A stretch of 64,000 nt of DNA, taken from the NCBI GenBank assembly GCA_963665555.2, contig OY762308.1:620001-684000 (forward strand), written 5' to 3'. The position numbers were made by a program, and so were the translations under genes. Origin of the DNA: CAXXXW01 sp963665555 (GTDB lineage: Bacteria > Pseudomonadota > Alphaproteobacteria > Thalassobaculales > Thalassobaculaceae). Positions within the stretch are counted from its first letter, which is position 1, and the number at the start of each line of letters is the position of its first letter. The notes beneath the pieces were generated by a model. The model was not told the origin of the DNA and made no database searches. It was given only the letters and a program-made list of their open reading frames with translations. This document shows positions 24,976 through 32,828 of this stretch, piece by piece.

Positions 24976-26694
24976 ATGTCCGCCTACGACAAGTCCAGAC
25001 TGCCGAGCCGCCACGTCACCGTCGGGCCGGAGCGCGCCCCGCACCGCTCCTACCTCTACGCGATGGGGCTGACGCAGGAGGAGATCGACCAGCCGCTGGT
25101 CGGCGTCGCGACGGCGTGGAACGAGGCCGCGCCCTGCAACATCGCGCTCTCCCGCCAGGCCCAGGCGGTGAAGATCGGCGTCAAGGCGGAAAAGGGCACG
25201 CCGCGCGAGTTCACCACCATCACGGTCACCGACGGCATCGCCATGGGCCACGCCGGCATGAAGTCCTCGCTGGTCAGCCGCGAGGTGATCGCGGACTCGG
25301 TCGAGCTCACCATGCGCGGCCATTGCTACGACGGCATGGTGACGCTGGCGGGCTGCGACAAGTCGCTGCCCGGCATGATGATGTCGATGGCGCGGCTCAA
25401 CGTGCCGGCGGTGTTCATGTACGGCGGCTCGATCCTGCCGGGCCGGTTCCGCGGCCAGGACGTGACCGTGCAGAGCCTGTTCGAGGCCGTCGGCGCCCAT
25501 TCCGCCGGCACGATGAGCGACGAGGACCTGCACGAGCTCGAATGCGTCGCCTGTCCCAGCGCCGGGGCCTGCGGCGGGCAGTTCACCGCCAACACCATGG
25601 CCTGCGTCTCGGAGGCGATCGGCCTGGCCCTGCCCGGCTCGGCCGGCGCGCCCGCGCCCTACGAGAGCCGCGACGAATACGCCGTCGCCTCCGGCAAGGC
25701 GGTGATGAAGCTGATCGAGGCGAACCTGCGCCCGCGCGACATCCTGACCCGCAAGGCGTTCGAGAACGCCGCCGTCGTCGTCGCGGCTTCGGGCGGCTCC
25801 ACCAACGCCGGCCTGCACCTCCCCGCGCTGGCCCACGAATGCGGCATCGACTTCGACCTGCACGACGTGGCGGAGATTTTCAAGCGCACGCCCTATATCG
25901 CGGACCTGAAGCCCGGCGGGAAATACGTCGCCAAGGACATGTACGAGATCGGCGGCGTGCCGATCCTGATGAGGGCGCTGCTCGACGGCGGCTACCTGCA
26001 CGGGGACTGCATCACCGTCACCGGCAAGACCATCGCCGAGAACATCGCCGACGTGGCGTTCCCGGAGGACCAGGACGTGGTCTATCCGACGAGCCGCCCG
26101 ATCACGCCCACCGGCGGCGTCGTCGGCCTGCGCGGCAACCTGGCGCCGGAGGGCGCGATCGTGAAGGTCGCCGGCATGGAGACGCTGGCCTTCGCCGGCT
26201 CGGCGCTGTGCTTCGACCGCGAGGAGGACGCCTTCGAGGCGGTCGAACAGCGCCGCTACAAGCCCGGCGACGTGTTCGTGATCCGCTACGAGGGGCCTAA
26301 GGGCGGGCCGGGAATGCGCGAGATGCTCGCCACCACCGCCGCGCTTTACGGCCAGGGCGTCGGCGACAAGGTGGCGCTGATCACCGACGGGCGCTTCTCC
26401 GGCGCGACGCGCGGTTTCTGCGTCGGCCATGTCGGGCCGGAGGCGGCGGTCGGCGGCCCGATCGGGCTGCTCCGCGACGGCGACCGGATCGTCATCGACG
26501 CCGTGGCGGGGACCATCGACGTCGACCTCTCCGAGGAGGAGCTGGCGGCGCGCCGGGCCGCATGGCGGCCGCGGACGCACGAATACCAGGCCGGCGCGAT
26601 CTGGAAATACGCCCAGACGGTGGGATCGGCCGAGAAGGGCGCGGTCACCCATCCCGGCGCGGGGGCGGAGACCCACGTCTACGCGGACCTGTAG
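24976..26694 (+). CDS. ilvD: Dihydroxy-acid dehydratase
   Basis: A 572-residue Fe-S dehydratase converting 2,3-dihydroxy-isovalerate (and the methylvalerate analogue) to the 2-keto acids, the third step of valine and isoleucine synthesis. Cluster-ligand cysteines lie in AGCDKSLPGMMM and CPSAGACGGQFTANTM, with a further one at AAPCNIAL. ITDGRFSGATRGFCVGHVGPEA is the C-terminal signature. The ATG is preceded by CGGGGGAGAG. The frame is intact. It lies beside genes with no obvious amino-acid link. Some IlvD/Edd members act on sugar acids, but the motif set fits IlvD. Confidence 0.92.
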   Translation: MSAYDKSRLPSRHVTVGPERAPHRSYLYAMGLTQEEIDQPLVGVATAWNEAAPCNIALSRQAQAVKIGVKAEKGTPREFTTITVTDGIAMGHAGMKSSLVSREVIADSVELTMRGHCYDGMVTLAGCDKSLPGMMMSMARLNVPAVFMYGGSILPGRFRGQDVTVQSLFEAVGAHSAGTMSDEDLHELECVACPSAGACGGQFTANTMACVSEAIGLALPGSAGAPAPYESRDEYAVASGKAVMKLIEANLRPRDILTRKAFENAAVVVAASGGSTNAGLHLPALAHECGIDFDLHDVAEIFKRTPYIADLKPGGKYVAKDMYEIGGVPILMRALLDGGYLHGDCITVTGKTIAENIADVAFPEDQDVVYPTSRPITPTGGVVGLRGNLAPEGAIVKVAGMETLAFAGSALCFDREEDAFEAVEQRRYKPGDVFVIRYEGPKGGPGMREMLATTAALYGQGVGDKVALITDGRFSGATRGFCVGHVGPEAAVGGPIGLLRDGDRIVIDAVAGTIDVDLSEEELAARRAAWRPRTHEYQAGAIWKYAQTVGSAEKGAVTHPGAGAETHVYADL

Positions 26695-26746
26695 GCGGCC
26701 ACGGCTGCCGGCGCGCGGGCCGGTCGAAAAAATTTCGCTCAGGCTA

Positions 26747-26775
26747 TTGCGGTCTTGCGCGCCCCGATATACAAT
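26747..26775 (+). promoter_or_regulatory. Strong-looking promoter in the ilvD–RidA gap
   Basis: TTGCGG (26747–26752), exactly 17 bp, TACAAT (26770–26775), followed by AT-rich ATATA. This is the best sigma-70-type match I saw in the window. The nearest downstream start codon (27070) is nearly 300 bp away, so it either drives a long leader for the RidA-family gene or a separate non-coding RNA. Confidence 0.55.
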
Positions 26776-26781
26776 ATATAG

Positions 26782-26969
26782 CGGTCGTTCGTCCGGGCTT
26801 TCCTCCCGAGCCGGACGGGCGGCCCGGTCCCGGAACGAGGGGCCGGATTCGGGGAGGCCGGAGCCGGGAAGCGGCTCCTCCCACCGCGTCGCGGAGCCGC
26901 AAGCCTCCCGATGGCGTAACGACTGGCGTAAGGAATACTCGGGGCGCGTTCCGGCGGGGGCGCGCCCCG
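26782..26969 (+). ncRNA. Candidate structured RNA or long leader, class unknown
   Basis: No ORF with coding character fits this 188-bp stretch, yet it is densely self-complementary: CGTCCGG (26790–26796) pairs with CCGGACG (26811–26817); GGGAGGC (26852–26858) with GCCTCCC (26903–26909), enclosing the hairpin GGAGCCG–CGGCTCC (26860–26878) and a smaller one; and CGGGGCGCG (26940–26948) with CGCGCCCCG (26961–26969), a terminator-like stem without a T run. TGGCGTAA occurs twice (26912 and 26924). A promoter ends 7 bp upstream. I could not match it to 6S, SRP, tmRNA, RNase P or a riboswitch. At this GC content chance pairing is common. Confidence 0.35.
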
Positions 26970-27069
26970 CTTCGCGTCCGGACGCGCCGCCGGGAGCGAA
27001 ACCGCGCTGGCGGTCCGGCGGGCGGGCGGGGTATGCTGGCGGCGCCCGCACCGAACGGAGGACAGACCC

Positions 27070-27537
27070 ATGGCCGGAACCGTCGAAGCCCGCCTCGCCG
27101 AACTCGGGATCGAACTGCCCGAAGCGGCGGCGCCCGTCGCCAACTATGTCCCGGCCGCCGAGGCCGGCGGCCTGGTCTTCGTGTCGGGGCAGCTGCCGTT
27201 CTGGAACGGGGAGTTGAAGGGCGTCGGCAAGGTCGGCCGCGACATGGACGCGGAAGCGGCCGCCGCCGTCGCCCGCACCTGCGCCCTGAACCTGATCGCC
27301 CACGCCAGGGCGGCCTGCGGCGGCGACCTCGACCGGGTCGCGCGCGTCGTCCGGCTCGGCGTTTTCGTCAACTGCACGGACGATTTCACGACGCATCCCC
27401 AGGTCGCGAACGGCGCGTCGGACCTGGTGGTCGGCGTGTTCGGCGAGGCCGGGCGCCACGCCCGCACGGCGGTCGGCGTCCCCAGCCTGCCGCTCGGCGC
27501 CGCGGTCGAGGTCGAGGCCGTCTTCCAGACGAGGTAG
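27070..27537 (+). CDS. RidA/YjgF-family protein
   Basis: A 155-residue member of the RidA (YjgF/YER057c) family, trimeric enamine/imine deaminases or related hydrolases. Typical segments are LVFVSGQLPFWNG, ARTCALNLIAHARAACG, VVRLGVFVNCTDDFTTHPQVANGASDLVVGVFGEAGRHARTAVGVPSLPLGAAVEVEAVF. In canonical RidA the active-site arginine lies in the HARTAVGV region, present here. The length, longer than the usual 125–130, fits the RidA subfamily with an extended N-terminus. ACGGAGGAC precedes the ATG. It lies downstream of ilvD, but whether it acts on IlvA-type enamines is unknown. Confidence 0.88.
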   Translation: MAGTVEARLAELGIELPEAAAPVANYVPAAEAGGLVFVSGQLPFWNGELKGVGKVGRDMDAEAAAAVARTCALNLIAHARAACGGDLDRVARVVRLGVFVNCTDDFTTHPQVANGASDLVVGVFGEAGRHARTAVGVPSLPLGAAVEVEAVFQTR

Positions 27538-27563
27538 CGCCCCGGCGGCGCGGAGGCCCGGCC

Positions 27564-28730
27564 ATGCCGGACGGCGGCGAGGACGGCGCGGCGACGGTCA
27601 AGCTGGTCGAGTCGATCGGCGAGGTTCCGGCCGGCGAGTGGGACGCCTGCGCGGGGCCGGAAAACCCCTTCCTCTCCCACGCCTTCCTGTCGGCGCTGGA
27701 GGAGTCGGGTTCGGTCCGCCCGCGCACCGGCTGGCTGCCGCGCCACCTGCTGTACGAGGACCCGGACGGCCGGCTCGCGGGCGCGGCGCCGCTTTACCTG
27801 AAGGGCCATTCCTACGGCGAGTACGTGTTCGACTGGGGCTGGGCCGACGCCTACGAGCGGGCCGGCGGAACCTACTTCCCGAAGCTTCTGGCGGCCGTGC
27901 CGTTCACGCCCGTCACCTCGCCGAAGCTGCTGGTCCGGCCCGGCGCGGACCGCGACCGCGTCTCCGCCGTCCTTGCCGCCGGCCTGATCCGCGCGACCGA
28001 GGAGCTCGGCGTCTCCTCCCTCCACCTCAACTTCCCGCCGCGCGACGAGTGGGAGCTGCTGGGCGAGCTGGGCTTCCTGCGCCGCCGCAACCTGCAGTAC
28101 CACTGGGAGAACCGGGGCTACGCGACGTTCGACGACTTCCTCGGCGACCTGGCCTCCCGCAAGCGCAAGGCGATCCGCAAGGAGCGGCGCGAGGCGGCCG
28201 CGCACGGCGTCGAGATACGGATGCTGACCGGCGCCGACATCGAGCCGCGCCACTGGGACGCCTTCCACCGCTTCTACCTCGACACCTCGGACCGCAAATG
28301 GGGGTCGGCCTACCTCAACCGCGAGTTCTTTACGCTGCTGGGCGAGCGCATGGCGGACCGCGTGCTGCTGGCGATCGCGGAATACGACGGCGAGCCGGTC
28401 GCCGGGGCGCTGAACCTGATCGGGACGGACGCGCTCTACGGCCGCAACTGGGGCTGCGTCGCCGATTTCAAGTTCCTGCATTTCGAGGCGTGCTACTACC
28501 GCGCCATCGACTTCGCCATCGAGCGCGGGCTGGCCCGCGTCGAGGCCGGCGCGCAGGGGCCGCACAAGATCCAGCGCGGCTACCTGCCGGCCTACACCTA
28601 CAGCAACCACTACATCCCCGACCGCCGCTTCCGCGAGGCGGTGGAGGATTTCCTGGCCCGGGAACGCCGCCACATGGCGCTGGAGAAGTCCCATCTCGAA
28701 GGGCATTCCCCCTTCCGCAAGCAGGCGTGA
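27564..28730 (+). CDS. DUF482/FemAB-like GNAT-fold acyltransferase
   Basis: A 388-residue protein of the DUF482 family (peptidogalycan biosynthesis protein, PF04339), tandem GNAT-like folds related to FemAB aminoacyltransferases. Recognisable segments are NPFLSHAFLSALEESGSV, the LPRHLLYEDPDGRLAGAAPLYLKGHSYGEYVFDWGWADAYERAG block, LASRKRKAIRKERREA, FYLDTSDRKWGSAYLNREFF and the C-terminal AGAQGPHKIQRGYLPAYTYSNHYIPD. No membrane segments. It begins 26 bp after the RidA gene and ends at a strong terminator, so the two probably form a unit. The acceptor is unknown. Confidence 0.85.
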   Translation: MPDGGEDGAATVKLVESIGEVPAGEWDACAGPENPFLSHAFLSALEESGSVRPRTGWLPRHLLYEDPDGRLAGAAPLYLKGHSYGEYVFDWGWADAYERAGGTYFPKLLAAVPFTPVTSPKLLVRPGADRDRVSAVLAAGLIRATEELGVSSLHLNFPPRDEWELLGELGFLRRRNLQYHWENRGYATFDDFLGDLASRKRKAIRKERREAAAHGVEIRMLTGADIEPRHWDAFHRFYLDTSDRKWGSAYLNREFFTLLGERMADRVLLAIAEYDGEPVAGALNLIGTDALYGRNWGCVADFKFLHFEACYYRAIDFAIERGLARVEAGAQGPHKIQRGYLPAYTYSNHYIPDRRFREAVEDFLARERRHMALEKSHLEGHSPFRKQA

Positions 28731-28756
28731 CGCCGGGAGCGGGGAGGGCGCGGCGT

Positions 28757-28804
28757 TGCGCCGCGGCAAGGCGCCGCGATATTTTGCCGCGGCGCACGGT
28801 TTTT
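28757..28804 (+). terminator. Rho-independent terminator after the DUF482 gene
   Basis: A perfect 13-bp stem, TGCGCCGCGGCAA (28757–28769) with TTGCCGCGGCGCA (28784–28796), a 14-nt loop and a five-T tail at 28800–28804, lying 26 bp after the stop. Confidence 0.8.
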
Positions 28805-28805
28805 C

Positions 28806-28834
28806 TTGACTTGGGAATCCGCGCCGCCTTACCG
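28806..28834 (+). promoter_or_regulatory. Candidate promoter for the 61-residue HTH-like gene
   Basis: TTGACT (28806–28811), 17 bp, TTACCG (28829–28834). The −35 box is near consensus, the −10 weak. It starts immediately after the T tail of the preceding terminator. Confidence 0.4.
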
Positions 28835-28914
28835 TTTCACGCTCGCGCCGCGAGCGCGCCCCAACCATGGCGCGGCGGCGCCGCGAACATCCACGAAATC
28901 GGAGGAGCGGGCGG

Positions 28915-29100
28915 ATGCGTGAAGCCTATTGTTTGACCGCGCTCGAAGCGGCCGAGATGGCCGGGATCGAGCTCGACGAGGTAATGCGCCGTATCGCGGA
29001 GCGGCCCGGCGTGGGCCTGCGGGTCGGCGACGCGTGGCGGGTCGATCCCGCGATGCTGGCCATGGCGGCCGAACCGGCCGGGCTGCGCGCCGCCGCCTGA
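28915..29100 (+). CDS. Small HTH_17/excisionase-like protein
   Basis: A 61-residue protein with a strong ribosome site (GGAGGAG, 28901–28907). The sequence LTALEAAEMAGIELDEVMRRIAERPGVGLRVGDAWRVDPAML follows the pattern of short MerR/AlpA-type DNA-binding domains (helix-turn-helix, then a wing with R-V-G-x-x-W-R-V). It has its own candidate promoter and terminators on both sides, so it is a one-gene unit. No phage or integrase gene is nearby. A small regulator is plausible; the function is unknown. Confidence 0.6.
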   Translation: MREAYCLTALEAAEMAGIELDEVMRRIAERPGVGLRVGDAWRVDPAMLAMAAEPAGLRAAA

Positions 29101-29122
29101 CCGGCGCGCGACGGCCCATGCA

Positions 29123-29146
29123 AAAGGCCCGCTCCGGCGGGCCTTT
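29123..29146. terminator. Bidirectional terminator between the small HTH-like gene and clpA
   Basis: AAAGGCCCGC (29123–29132), loop TCCG, GCGGGCCTTT (29137–29146): a perfect 10-bp stem whose A and T ends give a U tract in either direction. It lies 22 bp after the plus-strand stop and 38 bp after the minus-strand clpA stop. Confidence 0.8.
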
Positions 29147-29184
29147 CGCTTTCGGAAACGGGACCGGCCCGGCGCGGGGCCGGG

Positions 29185-31500
29185 TTACCGGACGGGTTCG
29201 GGCGTCCTGGCGCCGGCCGGCCGGCCCGGCTTGCGCGCCTTGCCCTCGGCCTCCGGGTAGGAGAAGGCGAGCTTGCCGTCGGCCAGCGACACCCGCACGA
29301 GGCCGCCCTTCGCCAGGGCGCCGAACAGCAATTCCTCGGCGAGCGGCTTCTTGATGTGCTCCTGGATCGTGCGGGCGAGCGGCCGCGCGCCGTAGTGCTT
29401 GTCGTAGCCCTTTTCGGCGAGCCACTCCCGCGCCTCGTCCGTCAGTTCGACGGTCACGCCGCGGTCCTCCAGCTGCGCCTCCAGCTGCATGACGAACTTC
29501 TCGACCACGCGCGCGACGATTTCCGGCGACAGGCCGGCGAAACCGATGACGGCGTCCAGCCGGTTGCGGAACTCCGGCGTGAACATGCGCTCGATCGCCT
29601 CCTTGTCGTCGCCCTCCCGTTCGGAGCGCGCGAAGCCGATCGCCTCCCGGGCCATGTCGGCCGCGCCGGCGTTGGTGGTCATGATCAGGATCGCGTTGCG
29701 GAAATCGACGCGCTTGCCGTTGTGGTCGGTCAGCTTGCCGTGGTCCATGATCTGCAGGAGCACGTTGAACAGGTCGGGATGCGCCTTCTCGATCTCGTCG
29801 AGCAGCAGCACGCAATGGGGGTGCTGGTCCACCGAATCGGTCAGCAGCCCGCCCTGGTCGAAGCCGACATAGCCCGGCGGCGCGCCGATCAGCCGCGAGA
29901 CGCTGTGCCGCTCCATGTATTCCGACATGTCGAAGCGGATAAGTTCGATCCCCAGCGCGGCCGCCAGCTGGCGCGCGACCTCGGTCTTGCCGACGCCGGT
30001 GGGGCCGGAGAACAGGTAGTTGCCGATCGGCTTCTCCGGCTCGCGCAGGCCGGCGCGCGACAGCTTGATCGCGCTGGACAGCGCCTCGATCGCCTTGTCC
30101 TGGCCGAACACGACCCGCTTCAGGTCCGCCTCCAGGTTGCGCAGCACGTTCTTGTCGTCGGTCGAGACGCTTTTCGGCGGGATGCGGGCGATCTTGGCGA
30201 CGATCTCCTCCACGTCCTTCACGCCGACGGTCTTCTTGCGGCGCGAGGGCGGCAGCAGCATCTGCGCCGCGCCCACCTCGTCGATCACGTCGATCGCCTT
30301 GTCGGGCAGCTTGCGGTCGCCGATGTAGCGCGCCGACAGGTCCACCGCGGTCCGCAGCGCCTCGGCGGTGTAGCGGACCTTGTGGTGCTCCTCGTAATAG
30401 GGCTTCAGGCCGCGCAGGATTTTCACGCAGTCCTCGATCGACGGCTCGTTCACGTCGATCTTCTGGAAGCGGCGGACCAGCGCCCGGTCCTTCTCGAAGT
30501 AGTTCCGGTACTCCTTGTAGGTGGTCGAGCCGATGCACCTGAGCACGCCCGACTGCAGGGCCGGCTTCAGCAGGTTCGAGGCGTCCATCGCGCCGCCGGA
30601 GGTCGCGCCGGCCCCGATCACGGTGTGGATTTCGTCGATGAACAGGACCGACTCCGGAAGGCGCTCCAGTTCGGAGATGACGGCCTTGAGCCGCTCCTCG
30701 AAATCGCCGCGATAGCGCGTGCCGGCCAGCAGCGCGCCCATGTCGAGGGCGAAAATCCGCGCCCCGGAGAGCACCTCCGGCACATCGCCGTCCACGATGC
30801 GCCGGGCCAGGCCCTCGGCGATGGCGGTCTTGCCGACGCCCGGATCGCCCACGTAGAGCGGGTTGTTCTTGGTGCGCCGGCACAGGATCTGGATCGTGCG
30901 CTCGACCTCGAAGGCGCGGCCGATCAGGGGGTCGACCTTGCCGGATTCGGCCTTCTTGTTCAGGTCGACGCAATAGGCGTCCAGCGCCTCGTTGCCGCTC
31001 TTGTTGACCGCCTCGGCCTTCGCGCTCTCCTCCGCGCCGTCGATCCGCCGCGCCTCGGAGCGGCCGCGCGCCTTGGCGACGCCGTGGGAGATGTAGTTCA
31101 CCGCGTCGAAGCGCGACATCTCCTGCTCCTGGAGGAAGTACACGGCGTGGCTCTCGCGCTCGGAGAACAGCGCGACCAGCACATTGGCCCCCGTGACCTC
31201 GGCGCGGCCGGAGGACTGCACGTGGATCACCGCGCGCTGCACCACCCGCTGGAAGCCGGCGGTGGGCTTGGCCTCGCTCGCGTGCTCGTTCACGAGGCCG
31301 GTCAGGTCGCGGTCGATATAGCCGCGCAGGTCGGCCCGCAGCCGCTCGATCTCGACGCCGCAGGCCCGCAGCACGGCCACCGCGTCCTTGTCCTCGGTGA
31401 GCGCGTAGAGCAGGTGCTCCAGCGTGGCGAATTCGTGCCGCCGTTCGCTGGCGTGGTCCAGCGCCCGGTGCAGGCCTTCCTCGAGGTTCTTGGAGAGCAT
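29185..31500 (-). CDS. clpA: ATP-dependent Clp protease ATPase subunit ClpA
   Basis: A 771-residue AAA+ unfoldase that feeds substrates to ClpP. The N-domain begins LEEGLHRALDHASERRHEFATLEHLLYAL; the first ATPase module has Walker A GDPGVGKT and Walker B VLFIDEIHT; the second has Walker A GPTGVGKT, LLLDEIEKAHPD and sensor GARPLARTI. It lacks the long middle coiled coil of ClpB, so it is ClpA. The C-terminus is the usual basic tail. The start is only 5 bp from the clpS stop, so the two are co-translated, as usual in proteobacteria. Confidence 0.95.
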   Translation of the reverse strand: MLSKNLEEGLHRALDHASERRHEFATLEHLLYALTEDKDAVAVLRACGVEIERLRADLRGYIDRDLTGLVNEHASEAKPTAGFQRVVQRAVIHVQSSGRAEVTGANVLVALFSERESHAVYFLQEQEMSRFDAVNYISHGVAKARGRSEARRIDGAEESAKAEAVNKSGNEALDAYCVDLNKKAESGKVDPLIGRAFEVERTIQILCRRTKNNPLYVGDPGVGKTAIAEGLARRIVDGDVPEVLSGARIFALDMGALLAGTRYRGDFEERLKAVISELERLPESVLFIDEIHTVIGAGATSGGAMDASNLLKPALQSGVLRCIGSTTYKEYRNYFEKDRALVRRFQKIDVNEPSIEDCVKILRGLKPYYEEHHKVRYTAEALRTAVDLSARYIGDRKLPDKAIDVIDEVGAAQMLLPPSRRKKTVGVKDVEEIVAKIARIPPKSVSTDDKNVLRNLEADLKRVVFGQDKAIEALSSAIKLSRAGLREPEKPIGNYLFSGPTGVGKTEVARQLAAALGIELIRFDMSEYMERHSVSRLIGAPPGYVGFDQGGLLTDSVDQHPHCVLLLDEIEKAHPDLFNVLLQIMDHGKLTDHNGKRVDFRNAILIMTTNAGAADMAREAIGFARSEREGDDKEAIERMFTPEFRNRLDAVIGFAGLSPEIVARVVEKFVMQLEAQLEDRGVTVELTDEAREWLAEKGYDKHYGARPLARTIQEHIKKPLAEELLFGALAKGGLVRVSLADGKLAFSYPEAEGKARKPGRPAGARTPEPVR

Positions 31501-31505
31501 GGGGT

Positions 31506-31832
31506 TCAGGCCTTTTCGACGGTGCATTGCAGCGGGTGCTGGTGCTGGCGGGCGAAATCCATCGTCTGGGTCACCTTGGTCTCCGCCACCTCGTAGGTGT
31601 AGACGCCGCAGACGCCGACGCCGCGCTGGTGCACGTGCAGCATGATCTTGGTCGCCTCGTCGCGGTTCTTGGCGAAGAACCGTTCGAGCACATGGACGAC
31701 GAACTCCATCGGCGTGTAGTCGTCGTTCAGCATGATGACCTTGTACATCGACGGCTTTTTGGTCTTCGGCCTGGTCCTGACCGCCACATGGGTTCCCGAC
31801 CGGCCGCCGCCGTCGCCATCGTCGTCGCTCAT
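31506..31832 (-). CDS. clpS: ClpA adaptor ClpS (N-end rule)
   Basis: A 108-residue adaptor that delivers N-degron substrates to ClpAP. A flexible acidic N-terminal extension (about 30 residues) precedes the folded core: KPSMYKVIMLNDDYTPMEFVVHVLERFF (the NDDYTPMEFV hallmark), HVHQRGVGVCGVYTYEVAETKV and a final helix. I took the ATG at 31832 (MSDDDGDGG) over upstream starts, since it gives normal ClpS length and has GGTGGAG before it. Confidence 0.93.
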   Translation of the reverse strand: MSDDDGDGGGRSGTHVAVRTRPKTKKPSMYKVIMLNDDYTPMEFVVHVLERFFAKNRDEATKIMLHVHQRGVGVCGVYTYEVAETKVTQTMDFARQHQHPLQCTVEKA

Positions 31833-31941
31833 CTCCACCGTTCCCGCGATCGGCGCCGCGCCTCCCTGTCGTCTCCCCGCCGGACGCCCGGCGGGCAAGC
31901 GCGGCGAAATCGTGCCAGACCGCCGCCCGGCGCGCAAACGC

Positions 31942-31969
31942 AAAAAGGCCCGGCCAGGGCGGCCGGGCC
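31942..31969 (-). terminator. Terminator after the phasin gene
   Basis: Read on the minus strand: GGCCCGGCC (31969–31961), 5-nt loop, GGCCGGGCC (31955–31947) and five T (31946–31942). A perfect 9-bp stem, 23 bp after the phasin stop and upstream of the clpS start. Confidence 0.78.
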
Positions 31970-31992
31970 CTTTCCGCGCCGGGAACGGCGGT

Positions 31993-32526
31993 TCAGGCGG
32001 CGGGCTTTCCGAAGGCGCCGTCGAAGGCGCGGTTCGCCCGCTCGGCGATCGGGGCCATCGCCCCGTTCGCGGCCCCGAGCGAGATTTCGGCCAGCTTGGC
32101 GGTCTCCATGACCAGGGAATCGAAGCCGGTCCGCGCCATTTCGGTCTGGAGCGCGACCGCCTCGTTCACGGTCTTGCAGGCCATCATGTTGCGGCCGTTC
32201 TCGGCCGTCGCGGCCATGGAGCGGGCGGCGAAATCGGCGAGTTCCCTGCCGAACGCCTCGGCCCCGTCGGCCATGGCGTCGAGGGAGGCGGCATACGCCT
32301 CCATGCCGGCCTTGTTCGCCTCGGCGAGCTGTTCGCAGTTGCCGAACACGGTCTTGCGCGCGGCTTCGGCCTGCGCGCGGGCCATGCCGACGGTCTTGTC
32401 GAGGCTCATCGTCTCCATCGCCTCGCGGGCGGCGGTCATCGTCTTCTCGACGGTTTCCGCGCCGGCGGCCATGGCGGCCTCGATCCGGGCGGCCGAATCG
32501 GTGTCGGCGGTCTTTTTCTGGGCCAT
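31993..32526 (-). CDS. Phasin-family protein
   Basis: A 177-residue, almost entirely helical, Ala/Glu/Met-rich protein with phasin-type content: AAREAMETMSLDKTVGMARAQAEAARKTVFGNCEQLAEANKAGMEAYAASLDAMADGAEAFGRELADFA. Phasins coat polyhydroxyalkanoate granules. No signal peptide or membrane segment. The ATG at 32526 follows GGGGAGCAGGA. It is a single-gene unit bounded by a terminator. No PHA synthase lies in the window, so granule association is inferred from the family only. Confidence 0.8.
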   Translation of the reverse strand: MAQKKTADTDSAARIEAAMAAGAETVEKTMTAAREAMETMSLDKTVGMARAQAEAARKTVFGNCEQLAEANKAGMEAYAASLDAMADGAEAFGRELADFAARSMAATAENGRNMMACKTVNEAVALQTEMARTGFDSLVMETAKLAEISLGAANGAMAPIAERANRAFDGAFGKPAA

Positions 32527-32828
32527 CGTTCCTGCTCCCCTTGTCCGTTCGCGCGCGCCGCGCCCCTTCGCGCGGCGGAACCGCGGAGGGCGGCGCGCCG
32601 GCCGCCCGTTTGCCGCGATGCGGTATGTCTCTAAATAGAGCCTGGGGAACGGAAATCAAGGAGAAAATGCTGCGACGCACAAAATTTTTTCCGCGAACGC
32701 GCAATCGAACCCGCGAGATCGCGCGCCGGCGAGTTTCGCGCTCCGGCAACATGTTATGGACAAGGCTTGAGTCCCGAAGTAAGATCGGCCCCGTATCCGG
32801 CCACCGGACGGGGCGAGGGGAAGCGGTC
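32527..32828. other. Divergent intergenic region, phasin / D-Ala-D-Ala carboxypeptidase
   Basis: A 302-bp gap holding regulatory DNA for both neighbours. It contains an AT-rich patch around 32660–32692 with CTGCGACGCAC (32670–32680), reminiscent of the CTGC–GCAG half-site pair of the PHA regulator PhaR but imperfect, a weak minus-strand promoter (TTGATT near 32655), and the plus-strand promoter listed separately. I see no gene in it. Confidence 0.4.
32757..32785 (+). promoter_or_regulatory. Promoter for the D-Ala-D-Ala carboxypeptidase gene
   Basis: TGGACA (32757–32762), 17 bp, TAAGAT (32780–32785), about 43 bp before the GTG start. Five of six −35 and four of six −10 positions match the consensus. 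Confidence 0.5.

Noticed and set aside
24722..25072. 117-residue frame running from the two-TM gene into ilvD
   Set aside because: The Arg/Pro-rich C-terminal half overlaps the ilvD start and has no domain; only the first ~30 residues could belong to a short proline-rich protein.
26790..26810. RNase P RNA-like motif on the minus strand (GGAGGAAAGCCCGGAC)
   Set aside because: The conserved sequence should read AGGAAAGTCCGGGC; two bases differ, and too little sequence remains on the 3' side within the gap for the rest of the RNA.
26905..26932. Resemblance of GATGGCGTAACGACTGGCG to a 23S rRNA or group II intron segment
   Set aside because: The similarity is about 15 bases, with no flanking rRNA or intron-domain sequence; probably chance.
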